The position numbers and the translations under genes are program-made. Below, piece by piece: positions 41,863-53,096 of a DNA stretch of 64,000 nt. The notes beneath the pieces were generated by a model. It saw only the letters and a list, made by a program, of their open reading frames with translations, was not told where the DNA came from and made no database searches. How positions within the stretch are numbered: position 1 is the stretch's first letter; each line of letters begins with the position of its first letter. Source of the stretch: Serripes groenlandicus (lineage: Eukaryota; Mollusca; Bivalvia; Cardiida; Cardiidae); contig JASEVX010000011.1 in the NCBI GenBank assembly GCA_031761405.1, positions 34,679,324-34,743,323 on the forward strand, written 5' to 3'.

Positions 41863-42070
41863 CCCTTACCAATATATAACAAATCTGCAGCAGACGACTT
41901 TGAAAACACCTATGCTGAAATATGGGAACTCTTTGTAAATAATGGTATGATTATCCAACCCAGTTGAAAACATTGTGGCAAAACGAGAAAATGCTGCTGA
42001 TGAGCAATTTCTTTATTTGCCTCAATGTTATGAAAAGTTTTCTGCAGTATAGTTGCATCAAAATGTGTCT
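41863..42070. mobile_element. TTAA MITE, right end lost
   Basis: TTAACCCTTACCAATATATA, CTGCAGCAGACGACTTTGAA and centre CTGCTGATGAGCAATTTC. It runs into the TIR element at 42072. Confidence 0.65.
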
Positions 42071-42071
42071 G

Positions 42072-42572
42072 TAATGGCTGCATTGCACCAAGGATTGTTT
42101 TTTCCAATCGGCCCGATCTGGACCAGAATCAATTTTTTTGATCGGCCTCCAATCGTCCCCTTTTTTGACCCGATTGAGTCCTGACCAATGGACCATGGCG
42201 GGGGGACAAATGATGGACGTTCCTCGCGCGATCGACACGTTTCCGGGGCGCAAGTATGCGCAAGTACCCGCAGGTACACGGCAAAGGCAGGACCCTCGGT
42301 AGAGAGCTGCAGAGGCTATACGAAAGCGCCAGAGGGCGGGCGAGACAAGGGGGCCTTCAGGGGACCCTCAGTCGACCAAGACGACCATGGGCCAACGGTT
42401 TTTGATCAGCTACTGTTTTTCAACATGTTTAAAAACAGTAGCCGATCACTTTTTCGGTACCCGATCCTCTTCCCCCAAATGTATAGGGTAGTGCTCGACA
42501 GTGCTCGCAGGTTCCCAACTAGGATCGCGTACTATTGGGACCAAAACAATCCTTGGTGAAATAGCCGCATTA
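42072..42572. mobile_element. 501-bp TIR element with GC-rich centre
   Basis: TAATGGCTGCATTGCACCAA at the left and, reversed, TAATGCGGCTATTTCACCAA at the right, both continuing GGATTGTTTT. Inside are many CCGATC/GATCGG motifs, a GC-rich block (about 42185-42400) and a hairpin AGCTACTGTTTTTCAAC/AAAAACAGTAG. A 123-codon plus-strand ORF (42188-42559) has no recognisable domain. No obvious target duplication. Confidence 0.8.
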
Positions 42573-42881
42573 GGGATAACGGAAACCAACCCTTATATTA
42601 GTTATTTGTCAATTTTTAGACTGACATGAGCAACTATGCAATACTACCTGGCTCAGTATGTTTTGCTGATTAATTAATTAAAGGTGAACAGAAAATCAAG
42701 AACCAATTGAATCAGATTGCAAGTTATGCAAGCAGATCATCATCTGAACATGTAATACAAATGTAATCAATTTACATGGTTGGTTTCCTTGAGAATAGCT
42801 CAAATGTTGACCCAGGTTATTGTCAGTGTTCGACAAATACCCTGTCAAAGTATCGACCCCCATTTAAGTAATACAGAAAGG

Positions 42882-43111
42882 TTAACCCTTTCCCTCATAT
42901 AGACGCTTTCTGATGCCTCTGCAGCAGACGGCTTTTTGAAAACATAGTGACAAAAGAAGAAATTGCACAAAACGTGCAATTTCTCCTTTTGCCACAATGT
43001 TTTCCACTTTTTGTCGTAGGTTATCCATTCAATTATAGATATTTTCTATGTTTTGACAAAATACGTTCAAAGTCGTCTGCTGCAGAATTGCCGTATGAGG
43101 GAAAGGGTTAA
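42882..43111 (+). mobile_element. TTAA MITE
   Basis: 230 bp, intact TIRs, stem GCAC/GTGC. Confidence 0.9.
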
Positions 43112-43363
43112 GCCCTATGAAAATAGTCAATGTTTTTACCTCTTTCAGGGAGACCTTAACACAAAACTAAAACAAAGTCAAACTTAACATTAACTTAAGT
43201 CATTTTTACAAAAAATTCTAAGTAAAAGTCGCAATTATTCATACTTTTCAAATTAAATCACATGTGAATTAAATTCCACTGACTTTGGCCATGTAGTGTC
43301 TGAGATATGGACTTAAGTGCAGAGGTTAACCAGGCTAGCCAAAGTCAAATTCAAACTTAATAT

Positions 43364-43552
43364 TAACACTTTCCCACCTACAACAAATCAGCAGCAGATG
43401 ACTTTTTAAAAACACATGGACAAATATTGGGAAAAATTCTCGAAATGAAAGTATAATTATCAAATAAGATTGAAAACATTGTAGAAAATGGAGAAAGTCG
43501 TCTGCTGCAGATGTGTCTTAATACCTCGATCTGCAAGTGTGAAAGGCTTAAC
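43364..43552. mobile_element. TTAA MITE, diverged copy
   Basis: TTAACACTTTCCCACCTACA to AAGTGTGAAAGGCTTAA; centre lost. Confidence 0.65.
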
Positions 43553-43673
43553 TTAAGTGTAATTTTTAAAAAAATGCAATTTATCATACATGTAAGTAAA
43601 GTGTGTGTTCATAAAACACCTCTATTGGAATGGCCAGCCATTTTTGACTTATAAGACACCTTTGTCCACATAC

Positions 43674-43903
43674 TTAACCCTTTCCCTCATACGACAATTC
43701 TGCAGCAGACGACTTTGAACATATTTTGTCAAAAAGTAGAAAATCTCTATAATTGAATGGATAACCTATGACTAAAAGTGGAAAACATTGTGGCAAAAGG
43801 AAAAATTGCACGTTTTGTGCAATTTCTTCTTTTGTCACTATGTTTTTAAATAGCCTTCTGCTGCAAAGGCGTCAGAAAGCGTCTATATGAGGGAAAGGGT
43901 TAA
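43674..43903 (-). mobile_element. TTAA MITE
   Basis: Full length, TTAACCCTTTCCCTCATACG to ATGAGGGAAAGGGTTAA, stem GCAC/GTGC. Confidence 0.9.
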
Positions 43904-44019
43904 CAAGTCATTATCTTTTAGTCAGGCACTGGGCAGACAGGCTTTTGGTACCATTATTTAACTAGCTGGCAGATAATCAATCTGCCACATCAGAATGTAC
44001 CCCACTGTCACCACTAATG

Positions 44020-44090
44020 ATTCAATTTCAACCGCCTGCTCCTGACTCGGAAGCAGCTGCTGTAACCACCAGGCTATTAGTATATTGCCT
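44020..44090 (-). mobile_element. tRNA-like SINE head relic
   Basis: The minus strand reads CTAATAGCCTGGTGGTTACA, then GAGCAGGCGGTTGAAATTGA: A- and B-box-like spacing without a recognisable body. Confidence 0.45.
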
Positions 44091-44109
44091 GGACCTTCGA
44101 CATAATGAT

Positions 44110-45032
44110 AATGTCTGAGATATGGACCAGGCTAACTAAAGTCAAATTGAAACTTAACTTAAGTCAAAATCAAAATTAACTTAAGTAAATTTTGAAAGAA
44201 ATATTAAGTAAAAATGCAATTCATCATACTCATCTAGCTAGGTCAATCACATATGAATTTTCACAGACTTGGGGATTGAAGTGTCCAAAAAATGGACCAA
44301 AGCGCAATTGTTGACATGGCTAAACAAAAAGTCATTGTTGCAAAAAATGGTAAGTAAAAGTTGCAATTTAGGTTTAAAATATTGACCAAAGCATAATTAG
44401 GTTGACGAAGCTAAACAGAGTCAAATTCAAACTAAAGTCATTTAGCATTTATATTTTAGTATAAGTAACCATATGACGGTTGCAATCATAGCCATAAAGG
44501 TGAAACTCTGGACAGACATCGTCATCACTTGGCCATTTTTGCACCACCATTTGGTAAAACAGAATGCCTATCTGCAGACCACACTTAACTGTTTCCCACA
44601 TTCAGTTGAATTTTGAAGCATCTGTAGCAAACATTTTTGAAAATATTGTGGCAAAAGTTGAAATTGCTGAAAATGAGCAAGTTCTCCTTTTCCCACGTTG
44701 TTTTCAAATATATTACAAAAGTGTACTTAAAACTCTGAAAAATTAAGTCATATATTGTTTTATCTCTTGAAGTTTTTAAAGCACAATTGACTATTAAAAT
44801 TGCATATTAGGTTAACATTTGAAAAGTGAGAACAGGCAAGAAGGCATCCCAGCAATTAAATTTAATTATAAGCTTTACATATTTCAGTTTTGTCAAAAAA
44901 TGCACTTAGGACTATAAAGTATATGTAGACAAACATTGCGACATACATGTATGTCAGTTGAACATGCATCATCAGAGAAGAATATATAACCAACATGTAT
45001 CACAAAGTATTTTTCATTTCATTTACATTCCA
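44110..45032. other. intron with decayed MITE fragment
   Basis: A MITE relic lies at about 44586-44700 (TTTCCCACATTCAGTTGAAT). Otherwise repeated short phrases such as AAGTCAAATTCAAACTTAA at 43344, 44141 and 44420 suggest an old, unnamed repeat. No exon seen. Confidence 0.4.
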
Positions 45033-45261
45033 TTAACCCTTTCCCTCATATAGACGCTTTCTGACGCCTCTGCAGCAGACAGCTTTTGAAAACATAGTGA
45101 CAAAAAGAAGAAATTGCTCAAAACGAGCAATTACTCCTTTTGTCACAATGTTTTCCTATTTTAGTCATAGGAACCCAATCAATTATAGAGATCTTCTATT
45201 TTTTGACAAAATATGTTTAAAGTCGTCTGCTGCAGAATTGTCGTATGAGGGAAAGGGTTAA
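45033..45261 (+). mobile_element. TTAA MITE
   Basis: Full length; stem GCTC/GAGC. Confidence 0.9.
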
Positions 45262-45430
45262 GGTCCAACATCTCATATCAGCCAGGAGTTTTGACTTTTA
45301 AAACAGATCATTGGATATTATTTTGTATAGATCTATTAATTACGTAATGTTAAGAAACTTAATTGATTTTGTGGAAATTATTTATTCCAAGTACACTTAC
45401 ACAGAGGGAACCTGGTATCATACTGAGAGA

Positions 45431-45680
45431 CATCCTCGGTACCCAGGCTATTCATAAAATATATGATACCCTGGGCAAATTGGCTGTACAAATCTCGTAC
45501 TCATGAATAATTTATCAGGTGAAATACATCCTTTTGATTGGCCGCATGACACAAACCTTTTGCGATACTAAAATTACAGTGTTGTTACGGAGGAAATCGT
45601 GGCGCATGCTTTACGAAATTTCGCTAGCCAATTTGCCCAGGGTATCATATATTTTATGAATAGCCTGGGTACCGAGGATG
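45431..45680. mobile_element. MULE-like MITE: perfect 55-bp TIR, 9-bp TSD
   Basis: CATCCTCGGTACCCAGGCTA (45431 on) is repeated in inverse, without a single mismatch over 55 bp, at 45626-45680. It is flanked by a perfect 9-bp direct repeat ACTGAGAGA (45422-45430 and 45681-45689). The 250-bp element has no transposase. A 9-bp TSD with long TIRs is typical of Mutator-like elements. Perfect arms imply recent insertion or recent correction. Confidence 0.93.
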
Positions 45681-45909
45681 ACTGAGAGATAGAGTGGACA
45701 ATATTTGGATGTATAAACTGTCCGACTATAGTTAGAATACATAGGTTTCTAAAATATTTCTGCCCTGTCAAACCAAAGACCTGGCCCAATATTGTACACG
45801 GTCATAGAAAACCATTATATTACTTGATATACTTACTATGTACATGCAAAGCAAACAAAGTACATATAGTACAATAATGTACATGTAAATTGAACTGTCT
45901 CACATTGAC

Positions 45910-46452
45910 TACCGACCTCATTTAAACCAGAACTTAAATCTTTGCTGCAGTATCAAATGCTCATATACATCTGGTGACTGCCTATTACAGGTCACCTCAG
46001 ACTGACCTTTGGTTCAGCCAATCAAATTGTAGCCTACAAAATCATCAGCTATCAGAAGTGGAGATAGCCAATATAAATAAAGATGACACAGAAGTGCCAA
46101 GTTTTCCGATTGTATAGGTTATTTAACCCATTACTTCACACAGACGACATCTGACACCTGCCATTGAACATGTCTTTTGAAAAAATTGCATTAAAAGGTG
46201 AAATTGCTCAAAACGAGCAATTTTACCTTTTATTGCAATGTTTAAATTTCAACTCTATATCAATATAACTTTTTCAGTTTTCTACATTGTTGAAATTGTT
46301 CGTCTGATGTTTGTAAAGCAGACGTCCTTTGAAAAGTCTTGTGAAGTAATGGGTTAAATGTATTTGTGGTGAATTCAAGACAACATTTTATGCGGTGTTG
46401 CCAGATCCAAAATATGTACAGCAAAGTTTTTTAGTCTGACTTGAATCAGAGA
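45910..46452. mobile_element. CTCATTTAAACCAGA element, copy 1, split by a MITE
   Basis: Left ACCTCATTTAAACCAGAACT...TCAGCCAATCAAATTGTAGC; right CAAAATATGTACAGCAAAGT...TAGTCTGACTTGAATCAGA. The MITE 46123-46357 sits between. Homologous to 47869-48233 and 53346-54272. Confidence 0.7.
46123..46357. mobile_element. TTAA MITE, subfamily with CATTACTTCACA ends
   Basis: TIR TTAACCCATTACTTCACA / TGTGAAGTAATGGGTTAA, with the same internal plan (CAGACG near each end; centre AAATTGCTCAAAACGAGCAA). A separate subfamily that keeps TTAA and the central hairpin but has different outer TIR bases. Confidence 0.88.
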
Positions 46453-46480
46453 TCGGTTGAATACATAATAGGGTCAGTGT

Positions 46481-46740
46481 ACATAGAAATGTATATATGG
46501 TGTTCACTGAACTGTTCAGCGCCTATCTGTGCATGACAGTTCAGTTTACACAGAGAATACACATCAGTGTACATAGAATTGTATAGTGTTCAACTGAACT
46601 GTTCAGCGCCTATCTGTGCATGACAGTTTAGTTTACACAGATGATACACATCAGTGCACATAGAATTGCCTAGTGTTCACTGAACTGTTCAGCGCATATC
46701 TGTTGACAGTTCAGTTTACACAGAGATTACACGTCAATTA
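46481..46740. repeat. three tandem copies of a 90-bp unit
   Basis: TGTTCACTGAACTGTTCAGC, TCTGTGCATGACAGTTCAGT and TACACAGAGAATACACATCA occur three times. Each unit contains an inverted pair ACTGAACTGT/ACAGTTCAGT. Confidence 0.9.
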
Positions 46741-46776
46741 CACCAGGAACAGATTTTGTCTGATATGGTGTAAAAT

Positions 46777-46974
46777 TTAACAGTTTCCCAAATGCAGTTA
46801 CATTTTGACACATCTGCAGCTGAGACAACTCTTATTTAAACAATGAGGCATAACGTGAAATTGCTCATAATGAGCAATTTCTCCTTTAGACAATTTAAAT
46901 AATTATACCCTCATCTTTACAAAAACGCTTTCTAAGTCGTCTGCTGCAAATTTTTGATATGTGGGAAAGGGTTA
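46777..46974. mobile_element. TTAA MITE, diverged copy
   Basis: TTAACAGTTTCCCAAATGCA, centre GAAATTGCTCATAATGAGCA, right ATATGTGGGAAAGGGTTAA. A further short fragment lies at 47310-47394. Confidence 0.72.
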
Positions 46975-47432
46975 ATATTACAAAACTGCCATGGAATATC
47001 TTGGAAGTTTTATTTGAACATCTGTATTTATTTTATCTTGCATGCAATAAACTCATATTATGAAAAAAGATTATGTTCAAATCTTATCATTGTTTAAAAT
47101 TAAAACAAGCAAATACGCCTGAAAAGACATAGGACAAATTCAATAAAATCAAATAAATTTCATTTACTTTTTATTTATAAGGGAAAGGGTGTATCAGCCG
47201 CTTCAACAAACTAAAAAGCCAACTTTTTAAAACAAATACAGCAAAACATACAGCGCCATACAAACACACACACACTTAATCATTTTAATTGAAATCTACA
47301 CAATTATTTGTTAAGCCCTGCCCACTTACAACAAATCTGCAACAGACTGCTTTGAAGATATTTAGTGATGAAGTCTGTATGTGGGAGAGGGTTATAGCGA
47401 TACTCTATCAGAAATAACATTTGAACATAAAT

Positions 47433-47693
47433 ATATCAAGGGCTTGGCGGTGAAACGGTTGTAACTAAAATTGGTATTTTTTTACAAAGGTTTAATAAAT
47501 CACCTTACCATGATGTCTTTATTATGCATTAAATCATTTTTCTTGGTAAACAATGGAAATTTAGGTGCCATTGCTCGTTCTGAGCAATGGCACCTGAATT
47601 TGCATTGTTTACAAAGGGGTCAAAATTGCCCCTAAACCAGGGTTTTCAAAATAGGTTTTTAGTTACAACCGTCTCACGCCAAACCCTCGATAT
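47433..47693. mobile_element. TCGAGGG-TIR MITE, copy 1
   Basis: ATATCAAGGGCTTGGCGGTG and, reversed, ATATCGAGGGTTTGGCGTGA, both leading to ACGGTTGTAACTAAAA. The centre is a strong hairpin GGTGCCATTGCTCGTTCTGA + GCAATGGCACC. Second copy at 53097. Confidence 0.88.
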
Positions 47694-47868
47694 GACATTT
47701 ACCATTTCTCTGATACAGCCTCTTTCATGTTGCTAATACAGACTGCATTTCTTTGAAAAATACCGAGTCAAAAGGGAAAACTGTTTACAATAAGCAATGC
47801 CACCTTATCCTTTAATATTTTACACTCTATTTCCAAATTTCTAGAATATATACAATATATATTTAAGC

Positions 47869-48233
47869 AATCTCATTAATATCAGACCAAAATACTTCGC
47901 TGTAGGTATATAGAATCTCACTACAATGCATAAAGGGTCCTCTCAAATTGACCTTCAATACATTTAAATGCTCATGACCTCTTGCATGGTTTTTATGTCC
48001 AATGAAATTAGACAATACAAAAACGCCCATACTATACAATCAGAGAACTGGACAAACACTGCTTATCTATATCATCTATTCATATGGGTGTCTTATCTGT
48101 TTTTAAACCCAACAATTTGGTAAGCGACATTTCGATTGGCTGATGCAAAGGTCAATCAGAGATGATCTATATGGGGTAGTCATCAGATCTATATACAAGC
48201 AAGAGAAGTTTAGGTCTGGTTTTAATGAGATTG
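47869..48233. mobile_element. CTCATTTAAACCAGA element, copy 2 (uninterrupted)
   Basis: Left CAATCTCATTAATATCAGAC; right, reversed, CAATCTCATTAAAACCAGAC. Interior TTGGCTGATGCAAAGGTCAA. The cleanest copy of the family. Confidence 0.75.
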
Positions 48234-49288
48234 ATACTTAAGATGATTGTAATACAAACGTAAAAATATTAAAAAGGAAAAAGATTAGTTAAACATTTGA
48301 ATGTGTAGAGAAATGTTTGAATATGTAGAGAAATGTTGTTGACTAAATAATTTCAGTTAAAGCCCTTAAAAAATTATTTATAAAATTATGCCTAAATTTA
48401 TGCTCTTTAAGCAGAAATTTCAAAGCCTTGATAGCACCTTTTAAGTCTTTCTGATGACCAAAAGAAAGTTATTGTTGCTGGCATTTGTGTCGAGCATTGT
48501 TGGAGGAAATCTAGGAAACAGATGGATTGGTGATCTGGTCACCAGAAAACAATTCAAAGAAATTGTTAATTTCATAAACATGATTTATGATTCTACAGTC
48601 AAAAAAGGTTTTCAGTGGGGAAATATTTTTGTCATTCTTACAGAAGTAAACTGTTCTTTTAATGATTTTTGTCATAGACCAGAAAAAGTCTCTTGCACCA
48701 AAGGTCCAGGGTTGGTACCAATTAACAAGTCATGCGAAGGTTCTGCATTTTTCGATTTTCAATACAAACACTGTGCAAGTGATGGTCAAATCTCCAGGAA
48801 GCAGACATTTATTAAATTTAAACTGAAAGCTTAATTGTTTCGCAATCAATGTAAGATAAATATAAGTTTAAGTTGTAAAGTAATTTCTTCATTTAATTGC
48901 CACATGTCTTCAAAAGTCATCTGCTGCAGGCATGTCAAAATGCATCTGCATTTGGGAAAGGCTCATCAGTTATAACATTTCTACTATTCTTCCCATAATG
49001 TTGTCAAACGTATTCTACTGCATATGGGTCTACAGTTGATTGAATAAGGGAAAGGGTAAAACAGGTTAACAAAATTAGGCAAACAGAGTTTTGAGAAAAG
49101 AAAAAACTTCTTTACATCCTGCAAAAGCATCTTTTTAAAGTTGTCTACTGCAGATTGATAGTAATTGGGAAAGGGTTAAATGAGTTGTCTAATTTAGAAA
49201 GTACATTTGAGTACCAACAACTAAGGGGTTTTACAGACTTGACTCACCCTAATAATAACAATTAGGCACTTACAGGATTTTAAATACA
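48234..49288. other. intron with SINE and MITE relics
   Basis: A 126-codon plus-strand ORF (48454-48834) overlaps a decayed family 3 SINE (48685-48850: CACCAAAGGTCCAGGGTTGG, AGGAAGCAGACATTTATTAA) and is not accepted as a gene. MITE right-end relics lie at about 48905-48965, 49000-49062 and 49135-49178. Confidence 0.5.
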
Positions 49289-50648
49289 ACAAGAGGGCCA
49301 TGATGGCCCTATATCGCTCACCTGATTTAATAGAACTTCAATAGTTTTCAAAGTTTTTACTCTTTTTAGGCCAATACTTTTGGACAAGAAGATTTTTAAA
49401 GTTTTAACAATGCACATATAAGGAAAACAAGCTCCGCCCCCCCTGTCATGTTTTTCAACGGATCAAAAATATTTGAACAATCTTCGTAAAGGGTGCCCAA
49501 AGGAACATTTGTGCAAATTAATTTTTAAATCAGGCCAGTACTTTTGGACAAAAAGATTTTTAAAGTTTTAACAATGCACATATAAGGAAAACAAGCTCCG
49601 CCCCCTGGCCGCCATGTTTTTCAACGGATTGGAAATATTTGTACAATCTTGGTAAAGGGTGCCCCAAGGAACATTTGTGCAAAATAATTTTTAAATCGGG
49701 CCAGTTCTTTTGGACAAGAAGATTTTCAAAGTTTTAACAATGCACATATAAGGAAAACTAGCTCCGCCCCCTGGCGGCCATGCTTTTCAACGGATCGGAA
49801 ATATTTGAACAATCTTGGTAAAGGGTGCCCTAAGGAACATTTGTGCAAAATAATTTTCAAATTGGGCCAGTACTTTTGGACAAGAAGATTTTTAAAGTTT
49901 TAACAATGCACATATAAGGAAAACAAGCTCCGCCTCCTGGCGGCCATGTTTTTCAACGGATCAAAAATATTTGAACAATCTTGGTAAAGGGTGCACCAAG
50001 GAACATTTGTGCAAAATTATTTTCAAATCGGCCCAGTACTTTTGGACAAGAAGATTTTTCAAAGTTTAAACAATGCACATGTAAGGAAAACAGGCTCCGC
50101 CCCCTGGCGGCCATGTTTTTCAACGGATTGAAAATATTTGAACAATCTTGGTAAAGAGTGTCCCAAGGAATATTTGTGCAAAATTATTTTCAAATCGGTC
50201 CAGTACTTTTGGACAAGAAGATTTTTAAACTTTTTACAATGCACATATAAGGAAAATAAGCTCCGCCCCCTGGCGGCCATGTTTTTTAACGGATCGGAAA
50301 TATTTGAACAATCTTGGTAGAGGGTACCCCAAGGAACATTTGTGCAAAATAATTTTCAAATCGGGCCAGTACTTTTGGACAAGAAGATTTTTTAAGATTT
50401 GGCAATTTTCCCCTTTTCTGATGCCGCAGCAACCAAAGTTCTACTTGGAATTAATTTCTTTGAACAACTTTGAAAGAGGACTACCTAAGGACCATTCCTG
50501 TGAAGTTATTTTGAAATCTGTCCATTGGTTTAGTAGGAGAAGTCATTTGTAGGAAATTGTTAACAGACGCCGACGACGACGCCGGACGCCGGACGGTGAG
50601 TGATCACAAAAGCTCACCTTGCACTTCGTGCTTAGGTGAGCTAATAAA
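49289..50648 (+). mobile_element. ACAAGAG...AGCTAATAAAA element, core type C
   Basis: 5' ACAAGAGGGCCATGATGGCC, 3' AGCTCACCTTGCACTTCGTG + CTTAGGTGAGCTAATAAAA. Six to seven core units of about 166 bp with AACAATGCACATATAAGGAA, GCTCCGCCCCCTGGCGGCCA and AACGGATCGGAAATATTTGA. A cousin of core type A, differing throughout but keeping CCGCCCCCTGGCGGCCATG. Confidence 0.87.
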
Positions 50649-50819
50649 AGTTATTAAAAGTTATTATAACATTCAAACAAAAACATATATATTACATACA
50701 AACATTGTTACAGATTTATTTCTTGGGAGTTATTAACAGGCAACAATAAGTTATTATAGAGGTACACAGAATTTATAGAAATATTAAATGTCCACCACGC
50801 CGTACCAAAACCGACTTTC

Positions 50820-51037
50820 TTAACCCTTTCCCTCATACGAAAATTCTGCAGCAGACGACTTTTAACATATTTTGTCAAAACAAAGAAAATCTCTATAACC
50901 TATAACTAAAAGTGGAAAACATTGTGGCAATAGAAGAAATTGCTCGTTTTGTGCAATTTCTTCTTTTGTCACTATGTTTTCAAAAATCCGTCTGCTGCAG
51001 AGGCGTCAGAAAGCGTCTATATGAGGGAAAGGGTTAA
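50820..51037 (-). mobile_element. TTAA MITE
   Basis: TTAACCCTTTCCCTCATACG to ATGAGGGAAAGGGTTAA. Stem GCTC/GTGC, unpaired at one position. Confidence 0.87.
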
Positions 51038-51203
51038 CTTTTGAAAATTGCATACTTTGGTCTATTTGTGATCCTTATCATTCTAAAGAGTATTTTTTGC
51101 TTCCTTTTAGATGCCACGCTGAATGATCTAAATCTGTGCTTTTCCTTAACTCTTTCCAACATACAACAAATCTGCAGCAGACGACTGTAATAATATCATG
51201 GTA

Positions 51204-52194
51204 ACAAGAGGGCCATGAGGCCCTAGATCGCTCACCTGAAAATGTGCTATTTAAGACTTGATAAGAGAAACCATGCTTTTAACAGATCATATCATCGATA
51301 TAATTTCAACAATCTTAGTAGAAGTTTCAACTTGCTCATAGTAAAAATGTGGCCTCCCGTTAGGCCTAGTGACCTAGTTTGTACCCCAATATGACCATAT
51401 TCGAACTTGGCCTAGATATCATTAAGAGAAACATTTTGACCAAATTTGAAGATTCTGAAGCAAAAACTGAGGCTTCTACAGTTTTAACAAGATTTACCTT
51501 CAATTTGCCTATTGACCTAGTTTTTTAATAGACATGACCAATATTCGAACTCAAACATTATGATAAAATTTGAACATGCTTAAGTTAAATATGCAGCATC
51601 TAGAGTGTTGACCTAGATAGCATTCAGACAAACATACAAACATTCTGACAAAATCTCAAGCTGCTGAAGCAAAAAAAGCGGCTACCAGAGTGTAAACAAG
51701 ATTTCCTTCAATTTGGCCTAGTGACCTAGCTTTTTACCCAGCATAGCTCATATTCGAACTTGACCTAGATTTTATTAAGACAAACATTTTGACAACATTT
51801 CAAACTGCTGAAGCAAAAAATTGCGGCCTCTAGTGTTAACAAGATTTTCCATCCATTCAACCTAGTGACCTACTTTTTGACCCTGCATTACCCGTATTCG
51901 AACTTGACCTACATATCATCAAGACAAACATTCAAGTTTCAACATGCTCAAGTTAAAAATGTGGCCTTCAGAGTGTTAACAAGATTTCCCTTCAATTTGA
52001 CCTAGTGACTTAGTTTAGACATCATATGGCCCAGTTTCAAACTTGTCCAAGACTTTATTGAGAGCAATGTCCTGATAACTTTCATGAAGATCGGATGCAA
52101 AATGTAGACTGTAGAGTTGACAACGGACGAACAACGAACAAAAGGCGATCACAAAAACTCACCTTGAGCACTTCGTGCTCTGGTGAACTAAAAA
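51204..52194 (+). mobile_element. ACAAGAG...AACTAAAA element, core type B
   Basis: ACAAGAGGGCCATGAGGCCC to CACCTTGAGCACTTCGTGCT + CTGGTGAACTAAAA. About six type B units (TAGTGACCTAGTTTGTACCC, ATTCGAACTTGGCCTAGATA). It is followed directly by a MITE right half (to about 52362). Confidence 0.85.
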
Positions 52195-52487
52195 TATGGA
52201 AAATCTCTATAAATGAAAGCGTAATTAATGAATAGAATTGAAATCATTGTGGCAAAAGGAGAAATTACTCAATATGAACAATTTCTTCTTTTGCCACAAC
52301 TGTTTCAAAAGTTGTATGCTGCTGAGGTGTAAGGAAGCATCCACATGTGGGAAAGGGTTATAATCAAATGCCCAAGGTTGGTTTTTGTTTGACGTGGCAC
52401 GCAAGTACGGTTAATAGTGGTCGTCCAACAGAGCATGCAGATCAACTTTACGCCAACACGATGCACAAATTACACATAGCTAGGTAC

Positions 52488-52712
52488 CTTTACATGGACC
52501 TTTACTGGTTATCCTAATATCTCTCTGTTTCTGACACTCATCTTCGCTCATTAAACATTCACTAAAGTATGTGACCCCATTTTCTCCACAAAGATAATTC
52601 TCCGAAGGAGAATGGTCCGGGCAATTGATATCGCAGATACACTGCGGTTTAGGGCTTTCCCTGCATGTGGCGCCATGGTAACACCTAAGTTCAGCACATG
52701 ATTTTGAGTTAC
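52488..52712 (-). CDS. agrn-like: agrin-like exon: follistatin/Kazal domain
   Basis: 225-bp symmetric phase 1-1 exon encoding one complete follistatin-type module. An FOLN-like beta-hairpin (CAELRCYHGATCRES) is followed by a Kazal core with CGENGVTYFSECLM and ends in SKGPCK. Ten cysteines have the usual spacing. Agrin carries up to nine such tandem modules N-terminal to its LG region, and this one is likely the last. The acceptor reads TTCAAATTCAG and the donor AAAG|GTACC. No further follistatin exon was recognised to the right in the window, so the remaining ones probably lie outside it. Confidence 0.92.
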
Positions 52713-52713
52713 C

Positions 52714-53096
52714 TGAATTTGAAATGTCAAACATGGCAGAACAATTGACACAAAATGTACATAAAACATTGGACAAAACACATTTAGATAAACTGTTGGT
52801 TTTTTTGTTGTTGCTATTTCCGTCGTTCCCATTTTGTAACCAAATTTCTTTCAAGGCTATTTCCCGGATATTTTTTTATTTTAAACACTCAATGCTGAAT
52901 TTCTCAAATGGACTTGTACAGCTTTTCATTTGGAAGAGTCCAAGCTCATTTTAGGAATATCATGATAAAAACATTAAGTAGCAAATAGAATGGTGATTGT
53001 GGCACAGGTTTCACAAAATAGGTTTCACCAGTCAATGGGTTAGTCCTTGTCCTGCTACCAGTGACTTTTAGCAATACTTGCAGACAATATCGAGGG
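52714..53096. other. region upstream of the follistatin exon, nothing recognised
   Basis: No further exon of the minus-strand gene could be read here. The long ORFs on both strands have no motif. Confidence 0.4.

Larger units (their letters stand above)
1191..52712 (-). other. agrn-like: agrin-like gene, partial (16 exons, neither end in window)
   Basis: Span of the recognisable exons of one minus-strand gene. The spliced product reads follistatin/Kazal, Thr/Pro linker, EB-like module, EGF, LamG1, EGF, EGF, LamG2, EGF, LamG3. All exon boundaries have GT donors and AG acceptors, and all phases agree: 1-1, 1-1, 1-1, 1-1, 1-2, 2-2, 2-1, 1-1, 1-1, 1-1, 1-2, 2-0, 0-0, 0-1, 1-2, 2-2. Agrin is a secreted basement-membrane proteoglycan whose C-terminal LG domains bind dystroglycan and synaptic receptors. 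Perlecan is the main alternative, but a single EGF between LG2 and LG3 plus a follistatin module favours agrin. The largest introns are 13.0 kb (26233 to 13272) and 10.7 kb (52488 to 41741); further exons there cannot be excluded in the phase 1-1 gap. No start codon, signal peptide, stop codon or poly(A) site of this gene is visible. Confidence 0.85.

Noticed and set aside
42188..42559. 123-codon plus-strand ORF
   Set aside because: Lies wholly inside a TIR element. Low-complexity, charged peptide with no recognisable domain. Kept only as part of the element.
48454..48834. 126-codon plus-strand ORF with a hydrophobic start
   Set aside because: Its second half is a decayed family 3 SINE, no splice signals or domain are visible, and the composition is like the surrounding intron.
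1191..52712. Perlecan, laminin alpha, EYS or neurexin as the identity of the main gene
   Set aside because: Perlecan has two EGFs between LG2 and LG3. Laminin has five LGs without EGFs between. Neurexin and EYS lack the follistatin module. Agrin fits best, although only part of the gene is visible.
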